Positions 8,641-17,146 of a stretch of DNA of 64,000 bases are shown here, piece after piece (positions within the stretch are counted from its first letter, which is position 1; every line of letters begins with the position of its first letter). Both the position numbers and the translations under genes were made by a program. This DNA is from Acidobacteriota bacterium. Lineage in GTDB: Bacteria; Acidobacteriota; Thermoanaerobaculia; Multivoradales; J023. The notes under the pieces are model-generated. The model saw only the letters and a program-made list of their open reading frames with translations, was not told the origin of the DNA and did not search any database. Location of the stretch: assembly GCA_029263315.1 (NCBI GenBank), contig JAJCXR010000028.1, forward strand, positions 1 to 64,000, read 5' to 3'.

Positions 8641-10492
8641 GACGGCAATGAAGGAGACGTCGGCACGCCCCCTGGCGCATTTTTGTCTGGTGGGCACCAT
8701 CGATGGCCGTGTTTGCACCTTTGTCCTGTGGCGCGGCATCAACCTCGTCGGTAGCTTGCCCGCCTGCGAGGTGTTTCTGGATCATCCTGGGATTTCCCGC
8801 CGCCATGCGCAAATCGAAGCACGGGCCCGCAGTGTCACCCTCACCGACCTCGGCAGCAAGAACGGTACGCAGCTCAATGGTCGAGCCGTCCGCTCCGTCG
8901 AGCTTCGTTTGAACGATGAGATCGGCCTGTGTGGGCTGGCCCTGCGCGTCGAGCCTCTCGATCCGCAGGAGGCACGGCTAGGAGTGGCCTTGGGCGCCGA
9001 CCCATCCCGTGGCGGAGGGCTCTCGTCGAAGACGACGCAGCTACACCGGGAAGCTCAGGGGGTGCAGCAGGGGGTGGTGGCTTGTATCGACTCCCTCGCC
9101 GAGCTCTGGGGGCGGCTGTTCCAATCCTCCGACCCGGATATCGACGCTTGGTTGCGTCGTTTGGTGGAGGCCGTGGGTGGCGAAGGGGCGGCGTTGATCG
9201 AAGAATGTAGCGGAGAGATGATCTTGCTGGCCAGTTGCGGACCGGTGGGTGGAGAGCAGCTGAGCAGTTGGGAAGCGGTCGCTGACGACCCTACGGCGTC
9301 GACGGCCTGGCAGACCGTCGAAGATTCCCAGCGTTTGGGCCTGGTGCTCTTCGGAGGCACGGCGATCCCACTGCGGGATCACCTGGCGAGCTTGGCGGTG
9401 CAATGGCTGTCCCATGCTCGACAGCCGAGCCTGGCGGCGGCCCAGCTGTCAACGGAGTCTGCGAGAGCGTCTCCGACAAAATCTCAGACAGGGCGGCCGA
9501 CAGGGTCGCAGAACGGTCGTCGTCCGTTGGTATTTCCGCCCGGCTATGTATGCGGCGAGAGTCAAGCCATGGCGGCGGTCTACGCTCAGATGCGCCATCT
9601 CACCCAGGGGGATGTGCCGGTCTTGATTATCGGCGATACCGGCGTCGGCAAAGAGCTCCTGGCGCGCTCCCTCCACCTGTCCTCGCAGCGCTGCGAGGGT
9701 CCGATGGTGACGATCAACTGCGCCGCCATCCCCGAGGAGTTGTTGGAGGCGGAGCTCTTCGGTATCGCCCGTGGCGTCGCCACCGGTGTCCATGCCCGCC
9801 CTGGACGCATTGCTCAGGCCGATGGTGGCACGCTGTTCCTCGACGAGATCGGAGACATGCCGACCAGCCTGCAAGCCAAGCTGTTGCGCGTCCTGCAGGA
9901 AAAAGAGGTGCAGCCCCTCGGCGGTCAGCTGACGCCGGTGGACGTGAGAATCGTCTCCGCGACGCACAACGAGCTGTCGACGATGATCGAAGGGGGGACA
10001 TTTCGTCGCGATCTCTACTACCGTCTGGCGGGTTATGTCCTACGACTACCCTCGTTGGTCGAACGGATCGAGGACCTTCCCCTGTTGGTGGAACACTTCT
10101 TGAAACGCTTCAGCGGCGAGATCCACAAACCGATCCGGGGTGTGACAGTGGGAGCCCTGCGATTGATGGCCGAGCACCCGTGGCCGGGCAATGTACGGCA
10201 GCTCGAGCACGAGGTGCGCCGCCTGGCGTATTTGGCCTATCCGGGGCAGGCCGTTGATTCGAGTCAGCTCTCGCCGGAGATCCGGTCACCGCCGATCGCT
10301 GAGCCCCCGGCCCCGGTGGCGGACCAGGCTGCAGCCTCCAGAGTGCCCACCCTGGACTTGGCGCAGCTCGAGGTGATGGCCATCACTGCGGCGCTGGAGG
10401 AGGCGAATGGGGTGCTCACCGACGCCGGGCGACGGTTGGGAATCTCCCGCGACGCCCTGCGCCGCCGCTTGCAGCGTCATGGTCTGCGCTAG
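8633..10492 (+). CDS. FHA-GAF-AAA+ sigma-54-activator-like regulator with altered GAFTGA loop
   Basis: This 619-residue protein begins at the ATG at 8633, which overlaps the kinase stop. The FHA domain comes first (about 25-105, with GISRRHAQI and DLGSKNGTQLNG), a reader of phosphothreonine. A GAF-like segment follows at about 145-260. The AAA+ domain starts at about 305, with GDTGVGKE (Walker A) and GGTLFLDEIGDM (Walker B). The C-terminus has a Fis-type HTH (ALEEANGVLTDAGRRLGIS). The loop that contacts sigma-54 should read GAFTGA, but here residues 381-386 read GVATGV. That makes classical sigma-54 activation doubtful; it may act as a DNA-binding ATPase or with another partner. The kinase upstream is the obvious candidate to control it by phosphorylation. 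The next gene downstream is a secreted PKD/LamG protein, a possible target. Confidence 0.88.
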   Translation: MNETAMKETSARPLAHFCLVGTIDGRVCTFVLWRGINLVGSLPACEVFLDHPGISRRHAQIEARARSVTLTDLGSKNGTQLNGRAVRSVELRLNDEIGLCGLALRVEPLDPQEARLGVALGADPSRGGGLSSKTTQLHREAQGVQQGVVACIDSLAELWGRLFQSSDPDIDAWLRRLVEAVGGEGAALIEECSGEMILLASCGPVGGEQLSSWEAVADDPTASTAWQTVEDSQRLGLVLFGGTAIPLRDHLASLAVQWLSHARQPSLAAAQLSTESARASPTKSQTGRPTGSQNGRRPLVFPPGYVCGESQAMAAVYAQMRHLTQGDVPVLIIGDTGVGKELLARSLHLSSQRCEGPMVTINCAAIPEELLEAELFGIARGVATGVHARPGRIAQADGGTLFLDEIGDMPTSLQAKLLRVLQEKEVQPLGGQLTPVDVRIVSATHNELSTMIEGGTFRRDLYYRLAGYVLRLPSLVERIEDLPLLVEHFLKRFSGEIHKPIRGVTVGALRLMAEHPWPGNVRQLEHEVRRLAYLAYPGQAVDSSQLSPEIRSPPIAEPPAPVADQAAASRVPTLDLAQLEVMAITAALEEANGVLTDAGRRLGISRDALRRRLQRHGLR

Positions 10493-10712
10493 GTGGGTGG
10501 CCGCGTCGAAGAAGACGGCGCAAAAACGCACGCGTTGCCGCGCATGCCGCGTGGGTCCGCGTGCTCCTGCAATGATCGAAAGGCATCGAAGACCGAGATG
10601 GTGGGGCCTTGCTCCTTGGCCTGGATCTTGAAATGGGAGATTGCCATCTGATCAGCGCCGCCCGCGGCGAGCGCAGCTCTTATTGGGTGCATTCCCATGA
10701 AAGGAGACTCCG

Positions 10713-12329
10713 ATGTACCGCCTATTTTCTTGCGTCTTCATCCTCTGTTGGCTGGCCGGTTCGACGGCGCTGGCCGCCGAATTACCCGGGGCCGACAACC
10801 AGCCCTACGAGTCCTTGGCCGTCCAGTTCTCCAGCTCCGCCGAGGGCATGGAACGCCAAGCGCCCCATCTGTGGACGTTTGGCAATGGCCATACGTCCAC
10901 AGAGGTGGACCCCGTCCACACCTACGACTACCCGGGGCGCTACCGCGTCACCCTGTCCATTGACGGCGGCCCGCCGATCGCCCTGGTCGCCGATCCCGGC
11001 CGGCAGATCACATGGCAGGATTTTGAGAGCTGGCCCGACGGTGCTTGGAATTCTGACCCGTTGGAGCCGACGCCCCGTGGCAGCATTGCCGGTGGCTACG
11101 GTTACTGGCACGACCTGACCGATCCCGAGACCACCTGCACTTCGCCGGTGGGTATCCCCATCGAGCAAGGGGGCGGCGGCGGCGACGTTAACCCCGATCC
11201 CTTCCGTACCTGGGTGCTCTGCCTGTCCTTGGGTCTCGATGAAGCGCCGACGCAGCCATGGACCTACTTTCAAGTCTTGTCGATTGAGGATGCCAATGCC
11301 GCAGCATCGATTTTCGGAGTCACCCTGCAGCACCGCAACGGCGGGTATGAGATTCAAGCCTTTGCCCACAACGACACCTCGCTCGGCCCATCGTCGATGG
11401 ATCTTGCCCATCTCACCCCTTGGCGACCGGTGGCCGCCGACGAAGTGAGGATCGAGCTTCACGGTTGGATCAAAGGCCCTGCGGCGTTGGATGGTGGCGG
11501 GCTACGTTTACGGGTGCTCGACACCTCGACCCATGAGCAGCTCATATACGAGGAGTTGAGCAACATCGACAACAAACTGTTGTCGATGGATTCTTTCCAA
11601 TACGGTGTTGTCGGTTCCCAAGTGGCGCCGCAAGGCGGCATTCGATTGGATGACTACAAAGTCCTCAGTGCCACCTGTTTGCCTCCGTCGAGCAGCGCTC
11701 TCCTCGGCCATTGGGATTTCGACGATGTCTCCAATCTGGGGCTCGATACCTCGGGTCAAGGGCGAGAGGGTACTCCGATGGGGGGTGTCACGTCGGTGGT
11801 GGGTCGGCCGCGTACGCCCTTGATTTCTGAGCTGGCTTTGCAGCTCGATGGTACCGGAGTCGTCAAGATCCCCAATCTCGGGGAAGATCTCGTCGGTCTT
11901 GAGGAAGTGACCGTCGAAGCCTGGATCAAGGTGCCCTATCAGGATCAGAAAAATGTCTTCCGTAGCCGCCAACCGTTGGGGCTTTACAGCGACAAGGTTG
12001 TGGTCTCCAACTACATCGCCGGTAACGGCTGGGAAATCCTGGCCTCGAACGTCGCGCCGCCCGTCGACACCTGGTACCACTTGGCCGGTGTCTTCGACCG
12101 TGGTGACCTCGACATCTATCTCGATGGCGTGCACGCCGGGCATCGCAACCTGGGCTTCACGGAGATCCAAGGCACCTCCTACGGAACCTGGGCCATCGGT
12201 GGCCGAGCTCCTGGAGCCGGCGTCGATGCCGACCAATTGCTCGTCGGGGCGGTCGACGACGTCAAGGTCTATGGCCGAGCTTTGAGCGAGGCGGAGATCC
12301 GGGCTGCGGCCGGTCTATGCGACCCGTGA
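10713..12329 (+). CDS. secreted PKD and LamG-domain protein
   Basis: This 538-residue protein has a signal peptide (MYRLFSCVFILCWLAGSTALA). A PKD-like region sits at about 30-90 (LWTFGNGHT, then HTYDYPGRYRVTLSI). The middle part, about 100-325, is of unknown fold and beta-rich. The C-terminal ~210 residues are a LamG/concanavalin A-like jelly roll, with GHWDFDD, ALQLDGTG, VTVEAWIK, WYHLAGVFD and the closing GAVDDVKVYGRALSEAEI. These modules bind carbohydrate or other surface ligands, so this is likely an extracellular adhesion or binding protein; no catalytic residues are evident. The ATG has AAAGGAG seven bases upstream. The 220 bases after the preceding regulator hold no other gene. Confidence 0.85.
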   Translation: MYRLFSCVFILCWLAGSTALAAELPGADNQPYESLAVQFSSSAEGMERQAPHLWTFGNGHTSTEVDPVHTYDYPGRYRVTLSIDGGPPIALVADPGRQITWQDFESWPDGAWNSDPLEPTPRGSIAGGYGYWHDLTDPETTCTSPVGIPIEQGGGGGDVNPDPFRTWVLCLSLGLDEAPTQPWTYFQVLSIEDANAAASIFGVTLQHRNGGYEIQAFAHNDTSLGPSSMDLAHLTPWRPVAADEVRIELHGWIKGPAALDGGGLRLRVLDTSTHEQLIYEELSNIDNKLLSMDSFQYGVVGSQVAPQGGIRLDDYKVLSATCLPPSSSALLGHWDFDDVSNLGLDTSGQGREGTPMGGVTSVVGRPRTPLISELALQLDGTGVVKIPNLGEDLVGLEEVTVEAWIKVPYQDQKNVFRSRQPLGLYSDKVVVSNYIAGNGWEILASNVAPPVDTWYHLAGVFDRGDLDIYLDGVHAGHRNLGFTEIQGTSYGTWAIGGRAPGAGVDADQLLVGAVDDVKVYGRALSEAEIRAAAGLCDP

Positions 12330-12350
12330 GAGGGCGGCAAGTACCTCAGC

Positions 12351-12803
12351 TCAGGGCAAACGTCCCGTTATGACATAGCTCAGAACCCCCACCACCTGCT
12401 CCGGCCGCTCCGCCACCGCCAAGGCGGCACCGTCCACCTCCTTCAAAGCATGGGTCAGCTCGGCATCGTGCAAGACGATCAAAGGCTTGCCCAGGGCCGC
12501 CGCATAGCCGGCGTCAAAGGCCGCGTTCCATTGCCGATATTTGTCGCCGAAGCGGACCACCACAATGTCCGCCTCGGTGATCAGAGTACGGGTGCGAATG
12601 GCGTTGACTTTGGCGCCCTTGTGGTCCTTCCAGAAGGGCTTGGCCTCGTCGCCCAGAATGTGCACCCCGCAGTCATCGCTGGCCGAGTGGTCGGTCACCG
12701 GGGCGGTGAATACCACAGGTAAATCGGCCGCGCCGTCCTCGATGCGTTGGCGCCAGTCGGAGTGAATTTCGCCGGAGAGGTAGATGGTCCATGTCTTGGT
12801 CAT
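12351..12803 (-). CDS. ytoQ: YtoQ family protein
   Basis: This 150-residue protein matches the YtoQ family over its whole length. Typical landmarks are the N-terminal TIYLSGEIHSDWR, FTAPVTDHSASDDCGVHILG, KPFWKDHKGAKVNAIRT, DIVVVRFGDKYRQWNAAFDAG and GKPLIVLHD. The pattern resembles a nucleoside 2-deoxyribosyltransferase-like fold (conserved FDAGYAAALGKP), but the biochemical role of the family is not established. GC-rich codon use matches the chromosome, unlike the AT-rich genes directly upstream, so I treat it as a host gene at the island border. GAGGAAG lies about ten bases before the ATG. It converges on the LamG gene. Confidence 0.88.
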   Translation of the reverse strand: MTKTWTIYLSGEIHSDWRQRIEDGAADLPVVFTAPVTDHSASDDCGVHILGDEAKPFWKDHKGAKVNAIRTRTLITEADIVVVRFGDKYRQWNAAFDAGYAAALGKPLIVLHDAELTHALKEVDGAALAVAERPEQVVGVLSYVITGRLP

Positions 12804-12892
12804 GTCGGTGGCTTCCTCGAGGTTCGTCTAGGGCGGATGGTTGGGCTGTCAAGGTTTTGCCTCAGCCTATCAAGGGAAGGGAAGCGGGGGGC

Positions 12893-15787
12893 TCACATTT
12901 GGACTGGAACATGAGACGAGGTCACTTCAGACCGTTCTTCTTCTCGTCGGTTGAAATCGACAGTAATCAACCAGAGGGCTACAATAGGAGAGAGAATGAG
13001 ATTGTCGTCTCCCTTAAGGCCCGAACGTTTCAGAATCTTTCTTATACTAGAAGGGAATTGATCTTGACTGAGTGTCTCTGAAGGCAAATCTCTTAGAAAG
13101 GTTGCCGGGTCATTATCGCAGCAACTGAGAACTTCGTAGATTTGCGAGCGAACGGTTCCAGGTACTTCTCTCCATTGACTTTCCAAATAGTCAGATATTT
13201 CAGGTATGACATAGTCCGCAATGATCTCTTCGCATATCTTACGGTTTACAAGGGGGATCTTGACGCGAGTGGCACGGTCAAAAATATGATAGAGGCAGAC
13301 TTGTAAGAGATATGGCAGCCCGCTAGTTAGAAGTCTAAGTGTACCACGGGTTAAGAATGACATAGTCGGATGCAGGATGTTGGGCGCACTATCATCGGTT
13401 GGTCCCCATGAGAATGAGTCCAGTAACTTCTCGCACTCATCGCTGGCCAGGCTGCCAACATTATGTTCTTTAAAAACGTTTGTTATAGGCGATAGCTCAG
13501 GCGAGCCTGCAATTGGTCGGGATGTCGATATGACCCATCGAATTCTTGAAAAATCTGAGCTTTCTATTGCATGTCTCCAGGCTTGGAGAACAACGTCGTG
13601 ACCCCATCCGGATAGTATGCCGACTTCGTCGATTAGTACAATTACAGAAATTTTTTTCCCGGCGTCGGCAACTGCTGTAATTGTTTGACGGATGCTGTTT
13701 AGAGATTTTTTCAAAAAAGCAGTGCCTTGCTCAGGAGAAATTTCGCCAAGTACCCAAATCAGATCCGCGAAACTTTCCCATGGCTCGCCAGTTAAGAAGT
13801 TAGAGAGATTTTCGTTGAATTCACTTGTACTAGCGCTTTCTCCCTGAAGGCCTATTTCCCGCTTTATGGTATGGAACAGAGCCCGCATTATCGAGTCGGC
13901 GAACCCTACTCTGAGTTGGTCCTTCACAATTGTAGGAAGTTCGTGATTTGGATCTTTATGCTGATGTGCCCACTCGTGAAGCTTTCGGGCTACATGAGGT
14001 AAGATGGCATAGGGAGGAGTAGTTGCTGCATGCACGTCTACGACAATAGTTTCTTCGGGTTCAAACCCGAGTCCAAGAGATTCGGCTGTAGTTGAATGTC
14101 CACATTGATTTAGTTCTTGATTGATACTGTGGAGTCTGTCTCTGACAAGATTTAGTACGGTGGTTTTGCCTGATCGGTGAGCTCCTACGATTGCAATGTT
14201 CTCTTTCTGGTAGAGCCTCTGGGCTATTCTGTCAGCCAAGCGAGAGCGTGTGGCATTACTATTTTGTTTACTCGAGGTATTCCCATCAAGATTCTTATCG
14301 AATGTTGTATACAGTTTAGATGGCCCATAAAGATTGAGATATGATTGTTGGTCAAGTGGCTTTGTGAAAGAAAAAGGATTTGGGGCAAATCTACTAGCGT
14401 AGGCTCGGATATCTTTGTCGAAGTCTGGATCCCAAACTCTATGTATGTGTAAAGTACTTTCGAACCTCGGCTCTATCCCTCGACTCTTCCGGGCAGGACC
14501 AGAAAGTTCTCTGCTTATCTTAGGCAGTTTTTCCTCGATTCTTTCCCTGAACGTAGCGAATGCGGGAGCCTTTCCTTCTTTACCCTGTAGTTCTTTGAAA
14601 CACTGTAGGAATATTGCAATGTCTCCGACTCTTCCGTCAGCCTGAGACTCGTTATGAGGAAAGAGAACTACTAGTTCTAGCGACCCCCACTGGCCATCCT
14701 TCTTGGCGGAGGTAGTTGCAGTCAAAACATTGCCTCCAGCTCCTGAAATTCTTTCAAGTGTCCAGCCCCACCATTCTCCTTCGAAACCACTTGTTGGTAT
14801 CAGGAGTTCGAATGCTACCAATATAGCGTTTCTTTGGTGAAATATATCCCAGCATATAACCTGTTCATCGGAGTCCGCATGGCATAGAGCAACTGCCCAT
14901 TTTTTCGGCATATAAGTCAAAATATCGGGTATGGTTTCACGCTTCTTCCAGATCAAACTTGCCCAAGGTAGAATATTTAGTCGATGCTCTCCGTCGTTGT
15001 CCTGCTCCACAAGAAATTTCTTTCTTGCTCTTGCACGTATTTGCCAGGCAAGGATGTTCTTGTCGTCATCTTCCGGAGCTATTTCAGGTGCCTTGCTGCC
15101 ACCGTAGTTGCTCAGTCTGCCCAGCCGATTTAGGGTTACCAGCGGTGAGATCCAGTCGACTGATACGCTAATTTTGTCTCTTCTGGACGTTCCGCTATTG
15201 TTTTCTAAGTCCTTCTGCAAAAGTTTTTGAAGTATTTGCCTCGGTGAGTCTTGGTCAGACTGAGGGTCCTTTACCATCTTACGTAGTAGTTCATGCAGCC
15301 GGAGGGTTTCTTTTGATGAAACTTCGGGCACTTTCGAAGGTAATTCAAGCCAAAGGAGTGTAGATGGTATGATTAGATCGAGTTGATTCTTTTTTCTTCT
15401 GTGGTTGACCCGCGATTGCATGGAACTGTGGAAAACTTGAAACTCATTTAGGTCGTTTCCATTTGTTGATTCCATGTGTCGACAATAGAGTGAGTTTTTA
15501 TTGAGGTTGGACAAGACTCGACTAAGCGCCCCCGGTATTGGGTCTACGGTAACCGACATCCTTATCATATTGGACCAAGAAGGGGCAGCGAGCGGGCTCA
15601 TTACTATCGAAAGCGAAGGTTGGAGGCCAGGCGCTTTTGATCCATTTCTGGACTCATTCGTTGGTAAGAGTACGAAGCCGTGAAGAGTTGCATTGCACTG
15701 GATGGCGATTGCTTCCGCTGCCACGTGGTTAAAGCGGAGAAAGAGTTCGCCTTCTTCTAGGACTTGTACACGGTTGAATATCTTCAT
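12893..15787 (-). CDS. large P-loop ATPase with ACT-like N-terminal segment
   Basis: This 964-residue protein is encoded in strongly AT-rich DNA. Residues 76-110 resemble an ACT-type ligand-binding module (VTVDPIPGALSRVLSNLNKN). The middle (about 130-460) is of unknown fold. NPFSFTKPL then leads into an ATPase module with Walker A GAHRSGKTT (Lys541) and Walker B VIVLIDEVG (Asp720, Glu721), followed by a helical C-terminal part. The arrangement resembles STAND/AAA-type signalling ATPases of bacterial immune systems, where the ATPase senses an invader and switches on an effector. The likely effector, a GAF-TIR protein, lies upstream in the same direction, 246 bases away. No strong ribosome-binding site precedes the ATG, so the start is less certain. 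I do not recognise the family. Confidence 0.8.
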   Translation of the reverse strand: MKIFNRVQVLEEGELFLRFNHVAAEAIAIQCNATLHGFVLLPTNESRNGSKAPGLQPSLSIVMSPLAAPSWSNMIRMSVTVDPIPGALSRVLSNLNKNSLYCRHMESTNGNDLNEFQVFHSSMQSRVNHRRKKNQLDLIIPSTLLWLELPSKVPEVSSKETLRLHELLRKMVKDPQSDQDSPRQILQKLLQKDLENNSGTSRRDKISVSVDWISPLVTLNRLGRLSNYGGSKAPEIAPEDDDKNILAWQIRARARKKFLVEQDNDGEHRLNILPWASLIWKKRETIPDILTYMPKKWAVALCHADSDEQVICWDIFHQRNAILVAFELLIPTSGFEGEWWGWTLERISGAGGNVLTATTSAKKDGQWGSLELVVLFPHNESQADGRVGDIAIFLQCFKELQGKEGKAPAFATFRERIEEKLPKISRELSGPARKSRGIEPRFESTLHIHRVWDPDFDKDIRAYASRFAPNPFSFTKPLDQQSYLNLYGPSKLYTTFDKNLDGNTSSKQNSNATRSRLADRIAQRLYQKENIAIVGAHRSGKTTVLNLVRDRLHSINQELNQCGHSTTAESLGLGFEPEETIVVDVHAATTPPYAILPHVARKLHEWAHQHKDPNHELPTIVKDQLRVGFADSIMRALFHTIKREIGLQGESASTSEFNENLSNFLTGEPWESFADLIWVLGEISPEQGTAFLKKSLNSIRQTITAVADAGKKISVIVLIDEVGILSGWGHDVVLQAWRHAIESSDFSRIRWVISTSRPIAGSPELSPITNVFKEHNVGSLASDECEKLLDSFSWGPTDDSAPNILHPTMSFLTRGTLRLLTSGLPYLLQVCLYHIFDRATRVKIPLVNRKICEEIIADYVIPEISDYLESQWREVPGTVRSQIYEVLSCCDNDPATFLRDLPSETLSQDQFPSSIRKILKRSGLKGDDNLILSPIVALWLITVDFNRREEERSEVTSSHVPVQM

Positions 15788-16033
15788 GCGCTAATTTGAA
15801 ACCTTTCTTTGGGTCCACGAATGGACGATCACTTAGTGTTATCTTTGATGTTTGGGCGGTTGTCCAGGCATCACCTGCTTCTCCTGAACTTTGGTGTTTT
15901 CTGCCTAGATCCGTGGCCTAGAAGGAGAGGGCGTCTGGCTTCGTAGTTCTATTTTGTGGAAGACCTCATCGTTCTATTCAGTATACTACTCTAGTGTGTT
16001 ATCTGCTAAGTGTGTTGTGCTAGGCCCTGGGAC

Positions 16034-17146
16034 TTATGGTAGTCCCTGGGACTCAAATATTGATTCGAGGCGTGCTTGGAGCTCTGCGGAAAATTGCGCC
16101 TTATTTAGTTTTCCGTCTTTTAGTCTTGGCACATAGATAATTCGATGAGTCATGAAATCGAAGGGTGTGGGTGGTGAGTTGTTCTCCCTTATTGGTATCC
16201 AGTTTCTAAGATCTGATATCGGCTCTTGTTGTTGAGCTTGTAGTAGGCCGGCTTCGAATATTACGTTGGGGTTGTCCTTGTAGCCGTCGATTGGGCTACT
16301 TCCTAGCATCTCTGAAAGATAGCAGAGGCCGAAACGCGATTCTTCGATTCGCTTCAATATTTGCATGTCGATGTGGCCGGTGTCATTGATTTCATCCCAG
16401 AAGACAACATTTATAGAGTTTTCGAATTCGCCCAATACCTGTCTAATGACACCAATTACTTCTTTGTCTGCATTTGATGGAGATGCGAAGAAAAGCTTGG
16501 GGGCGATAAACAGGTTTAGGTTTCTTCTTTCTCCAGATAGGTGGCGTAGGTGATTTATCGCGTCTTCAATTTGAGCTTGTATGCGCGAGTTGTCTTCGCG
16601 CTTTGTGTAGAGTGAGTGTAGTCCTCTCGATAGTGCTGCCACTTCTTCTTTTGCGACAGAATTTGGTGTTAGATAGAGTTCTGACTCGATATTGACCACT
16701 CCTTCTATTGGGGAACGTCCTCTCCTAGGTACTGGAAAGCAGATTAGTGTTTTAGCTTCGATATCCAGGTTGTCTAAGTATGGGGGTAGTTCTTTTGTTC
16801 TAGACCAGAGGTCAGAGTAGTTGTCCGTTTTGGTTAGGGTCTCTTGGTTAGCACCCACGACCCAAAGTGGCTTCTTCGACTCAAAACATGTTGCGCATAA
16901 TCCGCTCAATGTTCCGTCTTCTTTTCGTATAGGAAAACCTCTGCGAGCGTCTCCCCAGGCTGGGCTGAGGCCTGGTTTATTTATAATTGACTGATACAGG
17001 AATAGGTCACATGACTTTGCTCCGAGGGCTGCCTCGCAGTAATCACTGGCCATTTTTCTTATTCTTTCCGCTATAGCGTCAGTGACATGGTCGCGCGCTA
17101 GTTGAACAACGGATTCAAGATCCTTACCGAAGGTACTGCGTTTCAT
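16034..17146 (-). CDS. GAF-domain protein with C-terminal TIR-like nucleotide-binding domain
   Basis: The start chosen is the ATG at 17146, which has AAAGGA a few bases upstream; an upstream reading-frame extension to 17374 lacks such support. The 370-residue protein has a GAF-like sensor at about 25-180 (SGLCATCFESKKPLWV, then FPVPRRG and GVVNIES). The C-terminal ~135 residues (210-345) carry the pattern of TIR-like domains of the PF10137/CAP12 type. LFIAPKLFFASPS is the first strand and loop, FGLCYLSEML a central strand, and NPNVIFEAGLLQA holds the candidate catalytic Glu298. Such domains degrade NAD+ in several phage-defence systems. I infer a signal-triggered NADase effector; the partner is the large ATPase downstream. 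It is encoded in AT-rich DNA unlike the neighbours. The 246-base gap to the ATPase gene holds no gene. Confidence 0.78.
   Translation of the reverse strand: MKRSTFGKDLESVVQLARDHVTDAIAERIRKMASDYCEAALGAKSCDLFLYQSIINKPGLSPAWGDARRGFPIRKEDGTLSGLCATCFESKKPLWVVGANQETLTKTDNYSDLWSRTKELPPYLDNLDIEAKTLICFPVPRRGRSPIEGVVNIESELYLTPNSVAKEEVAALSRGLHSLYTKREDNSRIQAQIEDAINHLRHLSGERRNLNLFIAPKLFFASPSNADKEVIGVIRQVLGEFENSINVVFWDEINDTGHIDMQILKRIEESRFGLCYLSEMLGSSPIDGYKDNPNVIFEAGLLQAQQQEPISDLRNWIPIRENNSPPTPFDFMTHRIIYVPRLKDGKLNKAQFSAELQARLESIFESQGLP

Noticed and set aside
12351..12803. ytoQ as a third gene of the AT-rich system
   Set aside because: Its GC-rich codons match the host chromosome, and YtoQ proteins are widespread outside such loci.
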